A stretch of DNA of 64,000 nucleotides from Clostridium fermenticellae (lineage in GTDB: Bacteria > Bacillota > Clostridia > Clostridiales > Clostridiaceae). The notes under the pieces were generated by a model, which saw nothing but the letters and a program-made list of their open reading frames with translations, made no database searches and was not told where the DNA came from. Numbering within the stretch: the stretch's first letter is position 1; each line of letters starts with the position of its first letter. The stretch is from NCBI RefSeq assembly GCF_003600355.1, contig NZ_CP032416.1, positions 826,183 to 890,182 of the forward strand. Direction: 5' to 3'. Position numbers and translations under genes: made by a program. Positions 36,718 to 45,233 of this stretch are shown piece by piece.

Positions 36718-36746
36718 TTGACAAGGTAAAGAAATTATTATATAAT
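36718..36746 (+). promoter_or_regulatory. Promoter of the tRNA cluster
   Basis: A perfect TTGACA (36718-36723), 17-bp spacer and TATAAT (36741-36746) lie about 60 bp before tRNA-Val. A small hairpin (AACAATGTCC / AGGATGTTGT) lies between the promoter and the first tRNA. Confidence 0.8.
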
Positions 36747-36804
36747 AACAATGTCCTTTAAGGATGTTGTTATTATTTGTTTCAGATGGTAGGTTTAATA
36801 ATAT

Positions 36805-36880
36805 GGGCGCATAGCTCAGCTGGGAGAGCATCTGCCTTACAAGCAGAGGGTCACAGGTTCGAGCCCTGTTGTGCCCACCA
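36805..36880 (+). tRNA. tRNA-Val (UAC)
   Basis: This is a 76-nt cloverleaf with acceptor GGGCGCA/TGTGCCC, anticodon TAC at 36838-36840 in a 7-nt loop, GGTTCGAGCC in the T arm and an encoded CCA. It is the first of five clustered tRNAs and matches the GUA specifier of the valS T-box. Confidence 0.97.
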
Positions 36881-36896
36881 TCAAGTTTTAAAATGC

Positions 36897-36973
36897 GGCC
36901 TAGTGGCTCAGCTGGTTAGAGTGCCGGCCTGTCACGCCGGAGGTCGAGGGTTCGATCCCCTTCTAGGTCGCCA
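36897..36973 (+). tRNA. tRNA-Asp (GUC)
   Basis: This is a 77-nt cloverleaf with acceptor GGCCTAG/CTAGGTC, G discriminator and encoded CCA. The anticodon stem CCGGC/GCCGG holds loop CTGTCAC with anticodon GTC. Confidence 0.96.
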
Positions 36974-36977
36974 ATTT

Positions 36978-37053
<76 letters not shown>

Positions 37054-37058
37054 GCATT

Positions 37059-37133
37059 GCGGGAGTGGCTCAGTGGTAGAGCGTCACCTTGCCAAGGTGA
37101 ACGTCGCGAGTTCGAATCTCGTCTTCCGCTCCA
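37059..37133 (+). tRNA. tRNA-Gly (GCC)
   Basis: This is a 75-nt cloverleaf with acceptor GCGGGAG/CTTCCGC and encoded CCA. The anticodon GCC (37091-37093) is in loop TTGCCAA. Confidence 0.96.
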
Positions 37134-37139
37134 TTTTGC

Positions 37140-37213
<74 letters not shown>

Positions 37214-37223
37214 AACAGTAAAA

Positions 37224-37268
37224 AAGCAATTTAAGTATCGGTTTTGATATTTAGATTGTTTTTGTTTT
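37224..37268. terminator. Terminator after the tRNA cluster
   Basis: An imperfect stem AGCAATTTAAGTATC / GATATTTAGATTGT is followed by a T-rich tract. It may also serve the convergent gene at 37280. Confidence 0.7.
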
Positions 37269-37279
37269 TTATATTTACA

Positions 37280-37975
37280 TTATAATTTTAATATACTCCC
37301 TCTATCTATAAGTCTATCATTTCTTAAAAATACAGGATTTACGCTATATTTATTCAAAAATTCAAGTACTTCTTTTCCATATTTGTAATATTTAAGATTT
37401 CCGTAAAAAGCCATAGTATGACTGTCTATTAATCCACAGCATCCTCCTATAAATCCATAATCAAGACCTGGAAGAAGTATGTCTCCAGGTGGAACCAAAA
37501 GTGTATCTATATTTTCGATTTTGACAGCATTTGCTATAGAAAGATCGCTTGTAATTATTGCTTTATTGCTGACAATAGCTGTTGAACATTTTGTATACCC
37601 CTGATTTACATTTATTTTTCTTTTCCGTTTCATGAAATTTAAAAGTACAGGATCTGTATATTTAATATTATGTATAAAAATATCATCTAGATTCACACTA
37701 TTTAATATAATATCATTTGGATATTTGCTATTTAAATTATTTTTTGATAAAAAGATTTTATATCCTAAATTTCTCAACTTATTTATAAAGCTTAGGGGCA
37801 TGTCTTTATGTACTAGAATTGTATTATTGTTTACAATTTTTAACAACATATCAGGATGGCCTGATACTGCTTCATAAAGTAAATCTGATTTAGGACACAT
37901 AAGTGGCTTGAACCCAAGTTTTTTTAGATTATTTATTTCTTCAATGCTTGTTCTGCAATCTATAATTACACACAT
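37280..37975 (-). CDS. Conserved clostridial protein, possibly DUF6873 (GME-fold)
   Basis: This 231-residue protein shows repeated alpha/beta units and late conserved-looking segments: VNQGYTKCSTAIVSNKAIITSD (shown here in part), LLVPPGDILLPGLDYGFIGG, CCGLIDSHTMAFYGNL. It resembles the DUF6873 group assigned to the guanidino-modifying-enzyme fold; I give that from memory of the family and with caution. Cys and His residues in GGCCGLIDSH might form a catalytic set, but the chemistry is unknown. It is a single gene converging on the tRNA cluster. Confidence 0.65.
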   Translation of the reverse strand: MCVIIDCRTSIEEINNLKKLGFKPLMCPKSDLLYEAVSGHPDMLLKIVNNNTILVHKDMPLSFINKLRNLGYKIFLSKNNLNSKYPNDIILNSVNLDDIFIHNIKYTDPVLLNFMKRKRKINVNQGYTKCSTAIVSNKAIITSDLSIANAVKIENIDTLLVPPGDILLPGLDYGFIGGCCGLIDSHTMAFYGNLKYYKYGKEVLEFLNKYSVNPVFLRNDRLIDRGSILKL

Positions 37976-38102
37976 AAATTTCTCCTATTTAAGTTAGTAT
38001 CGAGTATAACTTATTATATTATTATTGTCGATATTTGCAAATAAATTTTTGTATATACATTTTGTTTACACATATACTAATTTAAAGAAGGGAGTGTGTC
38101 AA

Positions 38103-39023
38103 ATGTTATTACTTACTGTTGTATATGATGATAAAAGAGAAGATTTAATATATGATATAGAAAATGTAGTAAGGTATTTTAAAGAAAAGAACTTTATCAT
38201 GGGAATTTCAGAAAATATACAGTCTAATACTCACTTCGTGAAGGTATTTTGTGATGGAGAATTAAGTGAAAAGGTATATAATCTATTCAATATGAATGTT
38301 GCAGGAATTATTTATAATATTGTTATAAATGAATTTTGTGATAAACATTTATTTGAATTGTTATCTGATACCTATTTCTTCTTAGGATATGATGAAATAG
38401 ATCAAATTATGAAAAATATTAAGAGTGTACTAAAAGGATATGGTTACAAATTTGATCAAAACTCTATATACTGTATGAATAAAAAAAATATGATATTAGA
38501 TAAAATTGCTGACTGCATAAGGGAGAATAATGAGATAAATATAAATGGTTTTATAAGATTTAGAATGAATGACCTTCAAGATGATTTGGAAAGTATTGTT
38601 GATAAAATAGTAGAACAATATATGGTTGAGAAAGAATATAATGATTTTATAAAACTTTTAAAGTATTTTGTTGAGATTCAGGAAAGTAGAATTGATGAGA
38701 TAGATATAGTAATAACAGAATATGGTAAATATTTATTAAGAGATGCCACTGGAAAAGATATTACTCGTGAATTACTCATGGATTTGGATGAAATTCAGTA
38801 TAAACAAAATTCTAATGAAGAGGACGTAATTATAGGCATTTTAATAACAAATTGTCCTAAAAATATAGTTATTCATGGTATGGAAAATATACAAAATGAA
38901 GAGTTTATAGGTACTATAAAAAATATATTTAAAGATAGGGTAAAAATTTGTGAGGTATGTGATTCGTGTAGTGCGGTAGAGGACAAATGTGAAAGTTTGT
39001 TTAACAGTAAAATTAAAAATTAG
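38103..39023 (+). CDS. ytxC: YtxC-like sporulation-associated protein
   Basis: From ATG 38103, 9-10 nt after GAAGGGAG, this is a 306-residue YtxC-like protein: LLTVVYDDKREDLIYDIENV, FLGYDEIDQIMKNI, GFIRFRMNDLQDDLESIVDK (the family's most typical segment) and FIKLLKYFVEIQESRIDEID. In Bacillus the ytxC gene also neighbours thrS, and thrS follows here, so context supports the call. The biochemical function is unknown. Two late CxxC-like Cys groups (CEVCDSC) are visible. Confidence 0.82.
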   Translation: MLLLTVVYDDKREDLIYDIENVVRYFKEKNFIMGISENIQSNTHFVKVFCDGELSEKVYNLFNMNVAGIIYNIVINEFCDKHLFELLSDTYFFLGYDEIDQIMKNIKSVLKGYGYKFDQNSIYCMNKKNMILDKIADCIRENNEININGFIRFRMNDLQDDLESIVDKIVEQYMVEKEYNDFIKLLKYFVEIQESRIDEIDIVITEYGKYLLRDATGKDITRELLMDLDEIQYKQNSNEEDVIIGILITNCPKNIVIHGMENIQNEEFIGTIKNIFKDRVKICEVCDSCSAVEDKCESLFNSKIKN

Positions 39024-39040
39024 TTTTTTAAAATTATCTA

Positions 39041-39069
39041 TTGACAAATATAAATACACATAATATAAT
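39041..39069 (+). promoter_or_regulatory. thrS promoter
   Basis: Perfect TTGACA (39041-39046), a 17-bp spacer and TATAAT (39064-39069) lie just before the first T-box. Confidence 0.88.
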
Positions 39070-39088
39070 GATCACAATAAATGATTAA

Positions 39089-39327
39089 AACTTTGAAAAG
39101 GAAGAGTAGATAACAGGCTACTTTAAGAGAGAGGAATCCATTGGTTGAAAGATTTCTTAGGTAAGTGTTATTGAAAACCACCTTTGAGTTGAGTATTGAA
39201 CTTAGTAGATATTTCCGTAAATCTGCGTTAAAGATTCTGAGATGATTATAGATTTTATTTATCTATTATCAAATTGGGTGGAACCACGATTAATACTCGT
39301 CCCATGTTTTTGGGATGAGTTTTTATA
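39089..39327 (+). promoter_or_regulatory. thrS T-box leader 1 (specifier ACC, Thr)
   Basis: The specifier ACC is at 39177-39179 in GAAA-ACC-ACCTTTGAG. The T-box core GGGTGGAACCACG is at 39276-39288. The terminator is ACTCGTCCCA / GGGATGAGT with a T-run ending near 39325. It is followed directly by a second complete T-box. Confidence 0.93.
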
Positions 39328-39338
39328 TTTTTGAATAA

Positions 39339-39592
39339 AGACTTTGAAAAGGAAGAGTAAATAATAGACTGCTTTAAGAAAGAGGAATCCACTGGCTGGA
39401 AGATTTCTCAGGTAAGTGTTATTGAAAACCACCTTTGAGTTGGATATTGAATTTTAGTAGGTATTCCCGCGTATCTGCGTTAAAGATTTAAGGTAACAAA
39501 CATTAGGTATCGTTTAGTATTATATTTAATTTGTTGAAGTTGGGTGGAACCGCGATCTACACTCGTCCCATATATTGGACGGGTGTTTTTTA
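39339..39592 (+). promoter_or_regulatory. thrS T-box leader 2 (specifier ACC, Thr)
   Basis: This is a second full T-box. The specifier ACC is at 39428-39430, the core GGGTGGAACCGCG at 39542-39554, and the terminator ACACTCGTCC / GGACGGGTGT precedes a T-run. It is highly similar to leader 1, so it looks like a tandem duplication that sharpens the response to uncharged tRNA-Thr. Confidence 0.94.
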
Positions 39593-39637
39593 TATATAAT
39601 TATTTAATTATAAATTTATAAATAGGAGGAAACAGTC

Positions 39638-41554
39638 ATGATAAAGATTACTTTAAAGAATAACAGTATTATGGAGGTTGAGAATGGAACCAAAGTATCA
39701 GAAGTGGCTTCTAAATTGAGTTCATCTCTGGCAAAAAAAGCTGTTGGAGCGAAAATAGATGGCGAAAAGGCAGAGCTTATGAGTGAATTAAATAAAGATT
39801 GTAAGCTTGAAATATTGACATTTGAAGATGAGGATGGAAAATGGATATTAAGACATACTGCTTCACATATATTAGCGCAAGCAGTTAAAAGGTTGTATCC
39901 TGATGTAAAGTTGGCTATAGGACCAGCAATAGATAATGGATTCTATTACGATTTTGATGCAGAATTTTCATTTACACCAGAAATACTTGAAAAACTTGAA
40001 GTTGAAATGAATAAAATAGTAAAAGAGAATTTGGAACTTAAAAGGTTTGAATTGCCCAGGGAAGAAGCTATAAAGCTTATGAAAGAAAAGCAAGAACCTT
40101 ATAAAGTTCAGTTGATAGAAGATTTACCAGAGGATGCGGTAATATCTTTTTATAAACAGGGAGATTTTGTGGATTTATGTGCAGGTCCTCATGTTGGATC
40201 AACTGGTAAGGTAAAGGTCATAAAACTTCTTTCAATAGCAGGTGCTTATTGGAGAGGTGACGAGAAAAATAAGATGCTTCAAAGAATATATGGAACTGCA
40301 TTTGAGAAGAAGGCAGATCTTGAAGAATATTTAAGAATGATGGAAGAGGCTAAGAAAAGAGACCATAGAAAGATAGGTAAAGAACTTGATTTATTTAGTA
40401 TTCATGAAGAAGGACCAGGATTCCCATTCTTCCATCCAAAGGGAATGATTATAAGAAATACCCTACAGAATTTTTGGAGAGAAATGCATGAAGCGGCTGG
40501 ATATGATGAAATAATGACTCCAATAATATTAAATGAAAAACTTTGGAGACAGTCAGGACATTGGGATCATTATAAGGAGAATATGTATTTTACAAAGATA
40601 GATGATGAAGATTATGCTATAAAACCTATGAACTGTCCTGGAGCAATAATTGTATATAAGAGTCAAATACATTCATACAGAGAATTTCCAATAAGATATG
40701 CTGAAATGGGTATTGTTCACAGACATGAAAAATCAGGTGCACTTCATGGACTTATGAGAGTTAGGTGCTTTACTCAAGATGATGCACATATGTTCTTGAC
40801 TAAAGACAATATAAGAGATGAAATATTGAATGTTATAAAACTTATAGACAGTTTTTATAAGGTATTTGGATTCGAATATTTTGTTGAATTATCAACAAGA
40901 CCAGAAAATTCAATGGGAAGTGATGAAGACTGGGAAGCAGCAACTGATGGATTAAGAGATGCATTGAATGCAGCAGGTATGGAGTATAGGGTTAACGAAG
41001 GAGACGGAGCATTCTATGGACCAAAGATAGATTTCCATTTAAAGGATTGTATAGGCAGAACATGGCAGTGTGGAACAATTCAATTGGATTTTCAAATGCC
41101 AGAAAGATTTGATTTAACTTATATAGGTGCAGATGGAGAGAAACACAGACCAGTTATGGTTCATAGAGTTGTATTTGGATCAATAGAAAGGTTTATAGGA
41201 ATACTGACAGAACATTATGCAGGAGCATTTCCAACTTGGCTTGCACCAGTACAGGTTAAAATTATGAATATAACTGATGACCAAATTGAGTATGCTAAGA
41301 AGATCGCATGTGAATTAAAGAAAAATAAAATTAGGGTTGAACTTGATTTGAGAAATGAGAAGATAGGATATAAGATTAGAGAAGCTCAGCTTCAAAAAAT
41401 TCCTTATATGCTTGTATTAGGACAAAAAGAAATGGAAGCAGGTAATATCACTGTAAGAAGCAGAAAACAAGGAGATCTCGGATCAGTTAAATTAAATGAT
41501 TTTATAAAGAAAGTTAGAAGTGAAATAGATAATAGAATTAGTGAAATAGATTAA
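39638..41554 (+). CDS. thrS: Threonine--tRNA ligase
   Basis: This full-length (638 residues) class II synthetase has an N-terminal TGS domain (KNNSIMEVENGTKVSEVASK). The editing domain shows HTASHILAQAVKRLYP. The catalytic core shows PMNCPGA (zinc Cys), HRHEKSGALHGLMRVR (motif 2) and VHRVVFGSIERFIGILTEHY (motif 3), and the tail is an anticodon-binding domain. The ATG follows AGGAGG. Two tandem T-boxes with Thr specifiers control it. Confidence 0.98.
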   Translation: MIKITLKNNSIMEVENGTKVSEVASKLSSSLAKKAVGAKIDGEKAELMSELNKDCKLEILTFEDEDGKWILRHTASHILAQAVKRLYPDVKLAIGPAIDNGFYYDFDAEFSFTPEILEKLEVEMNKIVKENLELKRFELPREEAIKLMKEKQEPYKVQLIEDLPEDAVISFYKQGDFVDLCAGPHVGSTGKVKVIKLLSIAGAYWRGDEKNKMLQRIYGTAFEKKADLEEYLRMMEEAKKRDHRKIGKELDLFSIHEEGPGFPFFHPKGMIIRNTLQNFWREMHEAAGYDEIMTPIILNEKLWRQSGHWDHYKENMYFTKIDDEDYAIKPMNCPGAIIVYKSQIHSYREFPIRYAEMGIVHRHEKSGALHGLMRVRCFTQDDAHMFLTKDNIRDEILNVIKLIDSFYKVFGFEYFVELSTRPENSMGSDEDWEAATDGLRDALNAAGMEYRVNEGDGAFYGPKIDFHLKDCIGRTWQCGTIQLDFQMPERFDLTYIGADGEKHRPVMVHRVVFGSIERFIGILTEHYAGAFPTWLAPVQVKIMNITDDQIEYAKKIACELKKNKIRVELDLRNEKIGYKIREAQLQKIPYMLVLGQKEMEAGNITVRSRKQGDLGSVKLNDFIKKVRSEIDNRISEID

Positions 41555-41607
41555 TAACCAAATATGATTTCTATAATTTTTATGAGCCAATTTAGTATAA
41601 AATAATA

Positions 41608-41636
41608 TTGACTTATTAAAAAATTAGTTATATAAT
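41608..41636 (+). promoter_or_regulatory. Promoter of the infC-rpmI-rplT operon
   Basis: TTGACT (41608-41613), 17-bp spacer and TATAAT (41631-41636) lie immediately upstream of the L20-type leader. Confidence 0.85.
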
Positions 41637-41639
41637 AGC

Positions 41640-41745
41640 ATATGTTAAGAAGAAACAGCCGTTTCTCACCTTACAGCACGGCTAGTAAGGTTTATGGAAT
41701 TTTTGATTTTGTTATTCTAAGGACGGCTTAAGCCGTCCTTTTTAT
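41640..41745 (+). promoter_or_regulatory. L20-type leader of infC-rpmI-rplT
   Basis: A structured leader contains AAACAGCCGTTTCTCACCTT and GCACGGCTAGTAAGG, able to pair in alternative ways. It ends in a strong terminator AAGGACGGC-TTAA-GCCGTCCTT (41719-41740) plus T-run. Position and layout match the known Firmicute leaders by which ribosomal protein L20 represses its own operon. Confidence 0.82.
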
Positions 41746-41788
41746 TGTTAACTTATAAAGTTTTGTTAAAAACACCTAGGAGGTGAAA

Positions 41789-42304
41789 ATTATTAATAAA
41801 GATTTTCTTAGTAATGAAAGCATAAGGGAAAAGCAAGTAAGAGTTATTGGAAATGATGGTTCACAAGTTGGGGTTATGTCATCCAGGGAAGCACTTAAGA
41901 TTGCAGAAGAAAAAGAATTGGATTTAGTTTTAATATCACCGAATGCAAAACCACCAGTTTGTAAAATAATGGACTTAGGTAAATATGTTTATGAACAGAC
42001 TAAAAAGGATAAAGAAGCTAAAAAGAAACAAAAGGTCATAAATATAAAAGAAGTTAGATTGAGTCCTACTATAGAGGAACATGATATATCCATTAAATCG
42101 AATAATGCAAGAAAATTTTTGATGGCAGGAGACAAGGTTAAAGTTACTGTTAGATTTAGAGGAAGAGAAGCTGACTATTCATTTATAGGCAAGAAAATAT
42201 TAGATGAGTTTTACAGTAAGCTTGAAGATATCTGTGTTAAGGAGAAAGCTCCTAAATTAGAAGGAAGAAATATGATAATGGTTTTATCACATAAGAAAGC
42301 ATAA
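41789..42304 (+). CDS. infC: Translation initiation factor IF-3 (ATT start)
   Basis: This is a typical IF-3 with an N-terminal domain ([21 protein letters not shown]), a lysine-rich linker and a C-terminal domain ([20 protein letters not shown]). AGGAGG is at 41778-41783, so a GTG at 41783 would overlap it. ATT codons at 41789 and 41792 are properly spaced (5 and 8 nt). Rare ATT starts are a known infC feature allowing IF-3 to control itself. 41789 is chosen because it gives MINKDF, like Bacillus MISKDF. It is the first gene of the operon with rpmI and rplT. Confidence 0.95.
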   Translation: MINKDFLSNESIREKQVRVIGNDGSQVGVMSSREALKIAEEKELDLVLISPNAKPPVCKIMDLGKYVYEQTKKDKEAKKKQKVINIKEVRLSPTIEEHDISIKSNNARKFLMAGDKVKVTVRFRGREADYSFIGKKILDEFYSKLEDICVKEKAPKLEGRNMIMVLSHKKA

Positions 42305-42323
42305 TTGAGAGGAGGAATTTATT

Positions 42324-42521
42324 ATGCCAAAAATGAAAACAAAAAGAAGTGTAGCAAAGAGATTTAAGGTTACAGGAACAGGTAAATTAAAGAGATCAAA
42401 AGCTTTTAAAAGTCATATATTAACAAAAAAGAGTGCAAAGACTAAGAGAAATTTGAGAAAAGCAGGATATGTTTCATCAACTCAAGAAAAGACGATGAAA
42501 GAATTAATGCCTTACGTATAA
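42324..42521 (+). CDS. rpmI: 50S ribosomal protein L35
   Basis: This 65-residue basic protein is typical L35: [40 protein letters not shown]. It lies 19 bp after infC and 27 bp before rplT, the standard order in bacteria. AGGAGG precedes the ATG. Confidence 0.98.
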   Translation: MPKMKTKRSVAKRFKVTGTGKLKRSKAFKSHILTKKSAKTKRNLRKAGYVSSTQEKTMKELMPYV

Positions 42522-42548
42522 AATCAATTGTAGAAGGAGGTTTTTAAA

Positions 42549-42908
42549 ATGGCAAGAGTAAAAAGAGCGGTAAATGCACGTAAAAATCATAAAAAAGTTT
42601 TAAAACTTGCGAAAGGCTATTATGGAGCTAAAAGTAAGCTATTTAAAACTGCTAATGAAACAGTAATAAGAGCATTAAGAAATGCATATGTAGGAAGAAG
42701 ATTAAAGAAAAGAGATTTCAGAAAGCTTTGGATAGCAAGAATAAATGCAGCAACTAGAATGAATGGTCTTTCATATTCAAAATTTATGAATGGAATAAAA
42801 ACTGCAGGAATTGATATAAATAGAAAAATGCTTTCAGAAATAGCTATAAATGATCCAAAAGCTTTTACTAATTTGGTGGATATAGCAAAAAAGCAATTAA
42901 ACGCATAG
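42549..42908 (+). CDS. rplT: 50S ribosomal protein L20
   Basis: This 119-residue L20 has [20 protein letters not shown] and the conserved [20 protein letters not shown]. It assembles early on 23S rRNA and, in Firmicutes, represses the operon through the leader at 41640-41745. AGGAGG precedes the ATG. Confidence 0.98.
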   Translation: MARVKRAVNARKNHKKVLKLAKGYYGAKSKLFKTANETVIRALRNAYVGRRLKKRDFRKLWIARINAATRMNGLSYSKFMNGIKTAGIDINRKMLSEIAINDPKAFTNLVDIAKKQLNA

Positions 42909-42919
42909 ATTATACATAA

Positions 42920-42944
42920 AATACAGCAGAATGCTGTATTTTTT
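42920..42944 (+). terminator. Terminator of infC-rpmI-rplT
   Basis: AATACAGCA (42920-42928) pairs with TGCTGTATT (42932-42940) around a 3-nt loop and is followed by a T-run. Confidence 0.92.
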
Positions 42945-42948
42945 ATTT

Positions 42949-43007
42949 TATAGGGTTTATAAATGAAAGCTTAAGTTATATGTAAGCTTGGAATTACAAA
43001 CCCTATA
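42949..43007. repeat. Small-family element F (59 bp, minimal copy)
   Basis: It consists of almost only the two ends: TATAGGGTTTATAAATGAAA plus GCTTA at the left, and the complementary TAAGCTTGGAATTACAAACC plus CTATA at the right, around a 9-nt middle. It is a compact perfect-boundary copy that defines the family ends, placed just after the rplT terminator. Confidence 0.85.
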
Positions 43008-43041
43008 GTAAAACATACTTACTCTTAAATAGGTGATTTGA

Positions 43042-43830
43042 ATGGATAAAATTTATAGTAAAGATAATAGTATTATAAAACATACAAGGAAGTTGTCACA
43101 AAAAAAGTATAGAATTCAGAAGAATCAATTTCTTGTAGAGGGATTTAGATTTGTTAGTGAAGCATTAAAATCTGATTTTCAGGTTCCTGTAATTTTATTA
43201 AGTGAAAGAGTGCAGAATAAATGGCTGACTTTAGAATCCCGATACAATATTTGTGAAGATACTAAAATATGTTTACTTGAAGATAAATTATTTAATTATA
43301 TAAGTAATACGGATAATCCACAGGGTATAGCAGCTGTAGTTAATAATAAAAAAATAAATGTAAAAAATGAAGATGGATTTTATATACTTGTAGATAAAGT
43401 TCAGGATCCGGGAAATATGGGTACTATTATAAGGACAGCCGATGCTGCTGGAGCACTTGGAATTTTACTTACAAAAGGTACAGTTGATGTATATAATGAA
43501 AAGACACTTAGATCAACTATGGGATCGATATTCCATATACCTGTTATACAGGATGATAGTTTGGAAAAGTTGAATTTACTAAAAAAGCATGGTTTTAAAC
43601 TTATAGCAAGTTCTCTTGATACTGACAAAAATTTTTATGATTTAGATTTGAATAAAAAAGTTATAATAGCCCTGGGCAATGAGGGAAATGGAATCAGCAG
43701 CCAGATCTTGGATTTATCAGACATAAAAATTAAAATACCTATGCCGGGAAATGCGGAATCATTAAATGTATCTATAGCTGGAGCTGTTATAATGTTTGAA
43801 GTTGTAAGACAGATAAATACAGAAGTTTAG
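43042..43830 (+). CDS. TrmH/SpoU-family RNA 2'-O-methyltransferase
   Basis: This 262-residue SPOUT methylase has an N-terminal substrate-binding domain (HTRKLSQKKYRIQKNQFLVEG). The knotted SAM domain shows LVDKVQDPGNMGTIIRTADA (motif 1), IALGNEGNGIS (motif 2) and IPMPGNAESLNVSIAGAVIM (motif 3). Family members methylate ribose in rRNA or tRNA; which site is unknown. The same gene often precedes pheST in Clostridia. It is monocistronic up to the pheS promoter. Confidence 0.93.
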   Translation: MDKIYSKDNSIIKHTRKLSQKKYRIQKNQFLVEGFRFVSEALKSDFQVPVILLSERVQNKWLTLESRYNICEDTKICLLEDKLFNYISNTDNPQGIAAVVNNKKINVKNEDGFYILVDKVQDPGNMGTIIRTADAAGALGILLTKGTVDVYNEKTLRSTMGSIFHIPVIQDDSLEKLNLLKKHGFKLIASSLDTDKNFYDLDLNKKVIIALGNEGNGISSQILDLSDIKIKIPMPGNAESLNVSIAGAVIMFEVVRQINTEV

Positions 43831-43848
43831 CAAATAAATAAATATGTG

Positions 43849-43877
43849 TTGACAATTTGTATGTATATATGTAAAAT
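43849..43877 (+). promoter_or_regulatory. pheST promoter
   Basis: Perfect TTGACA (43849-43854), 17-bp spacer and TAAAAT (43872-43877) lie just upstream of the T-box. Confidence 0.85.
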
Positions 43878-43904
43878 ATAAAAATAATAAGTTATCATAT
43901 TTTA

Positions 43905-44137
43905 CTGTGATAGAGAGAGTAAATATATTATTTTTCTAAAGAGAGAAAAGGTTATTAGCTGTGAGCCTTTTGGAGATGTATATATTGAAGTTCACTCTTG
44001 AGTTCCAGTTGTGAAATAGATTAGCAGCTGGCGGTTAAAGCCGATATATTTTTAAAGTGAATATCATTTGCTGATATTAAACTGGGTGGTAACGCGGATA
44101 TAAGTTCGTCCCTTATTTGGGATGGGCTTTTTTTATT
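43905..44137 (+). promoter_or_regulatory. T-box leader of pheST (specifier UUC, Phe)
   Basis: The specifier TTC is at 43991-43993 in GAAG-TTC-ACTCTTGAG. The T-box core TGGGTGGTAACGCGG is at 44083-44097. The terminator AAGTTCGTCC / GGGATGGGCTT ends in a T-run. The tRNA-Phe(GAA) at 36978 matches. Confidence 0.94.
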
Positions 44138-44166
44138 TATAAAAACATAAGGAAGGAGAAATTAAA

Positions 44167-45186
44167 ATGAAGCAAAAATTAGAAGATATAAAAAATAGTG
44201 CAATTGAATGCTTAAAAAATGTTAAAAACACTTCAGACATTGATAGTATTAGGATTAAATATTTAGGTAAAAAGGGTGAACTGACACAAATACTTAGAAG
44301 CATGAAAGAGTTATCTAAGGAGGAAAGACCTGTAGTTGGTAAAATGGCAAATGAGATAAGGACAGCGTTAGAAGGTGCTATAGAAAAAGCTTTAAAAAAC
44401 ATAAAAAATGGTGAGAAGGACACAAGATTAAAAAATGAAATTATTGATATTTCAATGCCTGGAATAAGACAAAACTTAGGGAAAAGACATCCTTTAGAGC
44501 AAACTTTGGATCAGATGAAAGAGATATTTGCAACTATGGGATTTACAATTGAAGAAGGACCCGAAGTTGAGCTTGACTATTATAATTTTGAAGCATTAAA
44601 TATACCTAAGAATCATCCAGCAAGAGGTGAACAGGACACTTTTTACATAAATGATAATATAGTTTTAAGAACTCAAACCTCTCCAATACAGATAAGAACC
44701 ATGGAGAAGCAAAGGCCGCCTATAAAGATGATATCTCCAGGAAAAGTATATCGCTCGGATTCAGTTGATGCAACACACTCACCTATTTTTTATCAAATGG
44801 AAGGACTTGTTGTTGATAAAGGGGTGACTTTTGCAGACTTAAAAGGAACACTAGAAGCATTTGCAAAGAAAATGTTAGGTGATAATATAAAAACTAAATT
44901 TAGGCCTCACCATTTTCCATTTACCGAACCCTCGGCTGAAATGGATGTTACATGTTTTGTATGTCATGGCGAAGGCTGCAGAGTTTGTAAAGGTGAAGGC
45001 TGGATAGAATTATTGGGATGTGGTATGGTGCATCCTCAGGTGCTCAGAAATTGTAATATAGATCCAGAGATATATAGTGGATTTGCTTTTGGACTTGGGG
45101 TTGATAGAATGGTTATGCTAAAATATGGACTTGATGATATAAGACAACTTTATGAAAGTGATATGAGATTTTTAAATCAGTTTTAG
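44167..45186 (+). CDS. pheS: Phenylalanine--tRNA ligase alpha subunit
   Basis: This is a 339-residue catalytic subunit of the (alpha-beta)2 enzyme. It has an N-terminal coiled coil, then a class II core with [44 protein letters not shown] and [18 protein letters not shown] Cys-rich insert [16 protein letters not shown] may bind metal. It is followed by pheT 47 bp later; both are controlled by the T-box. The ATG follows AAGGAGA. Confidence 0.98.
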   Translation: MKQKLEDIKNSAIECLKNVKNTSDIDSIRIKYLGKKGELTQILRSMKELSKEERPVVGKMANEIRTALEGAIEKALKNIKNGEKDTRLKNEIIDISMPGIRQNLGKRHPLEQTLDQMKEIFATMGFTIEEGPEVELDYYNFEALNIPKNHPARGEQDTFYINDNIVLRTQTSPIQIRTMEKQRPPIKMISPGKVYRSDSVDATHSPIFYQMEGLVVDKGVTFADLKGTLEAFAKKMLGDNIKTKFRPHHFPFTEPSAEMDVTCFVCHGEGCRVCKGEGWIELLGCGMVHPQVLRNCNIDPEIYSGFAFGLGVDRMVMLKYGLDDIRQLYESDMRFLNQF

Positions 45187-45233
45187 TTAGAATAATTAAA
45201 TATGCAAAGCAGTGTGAAAAGGAGAGATGGTTA

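Noticed and set aside
36745-36776. Terminator of hslO at the AACAATGTCC/AGGATGTTGT hairpin
   Set aside because: It lies downstream of the tRNA promoter, so termination there would also block the tRNAs; treated only as a leader hairpin.
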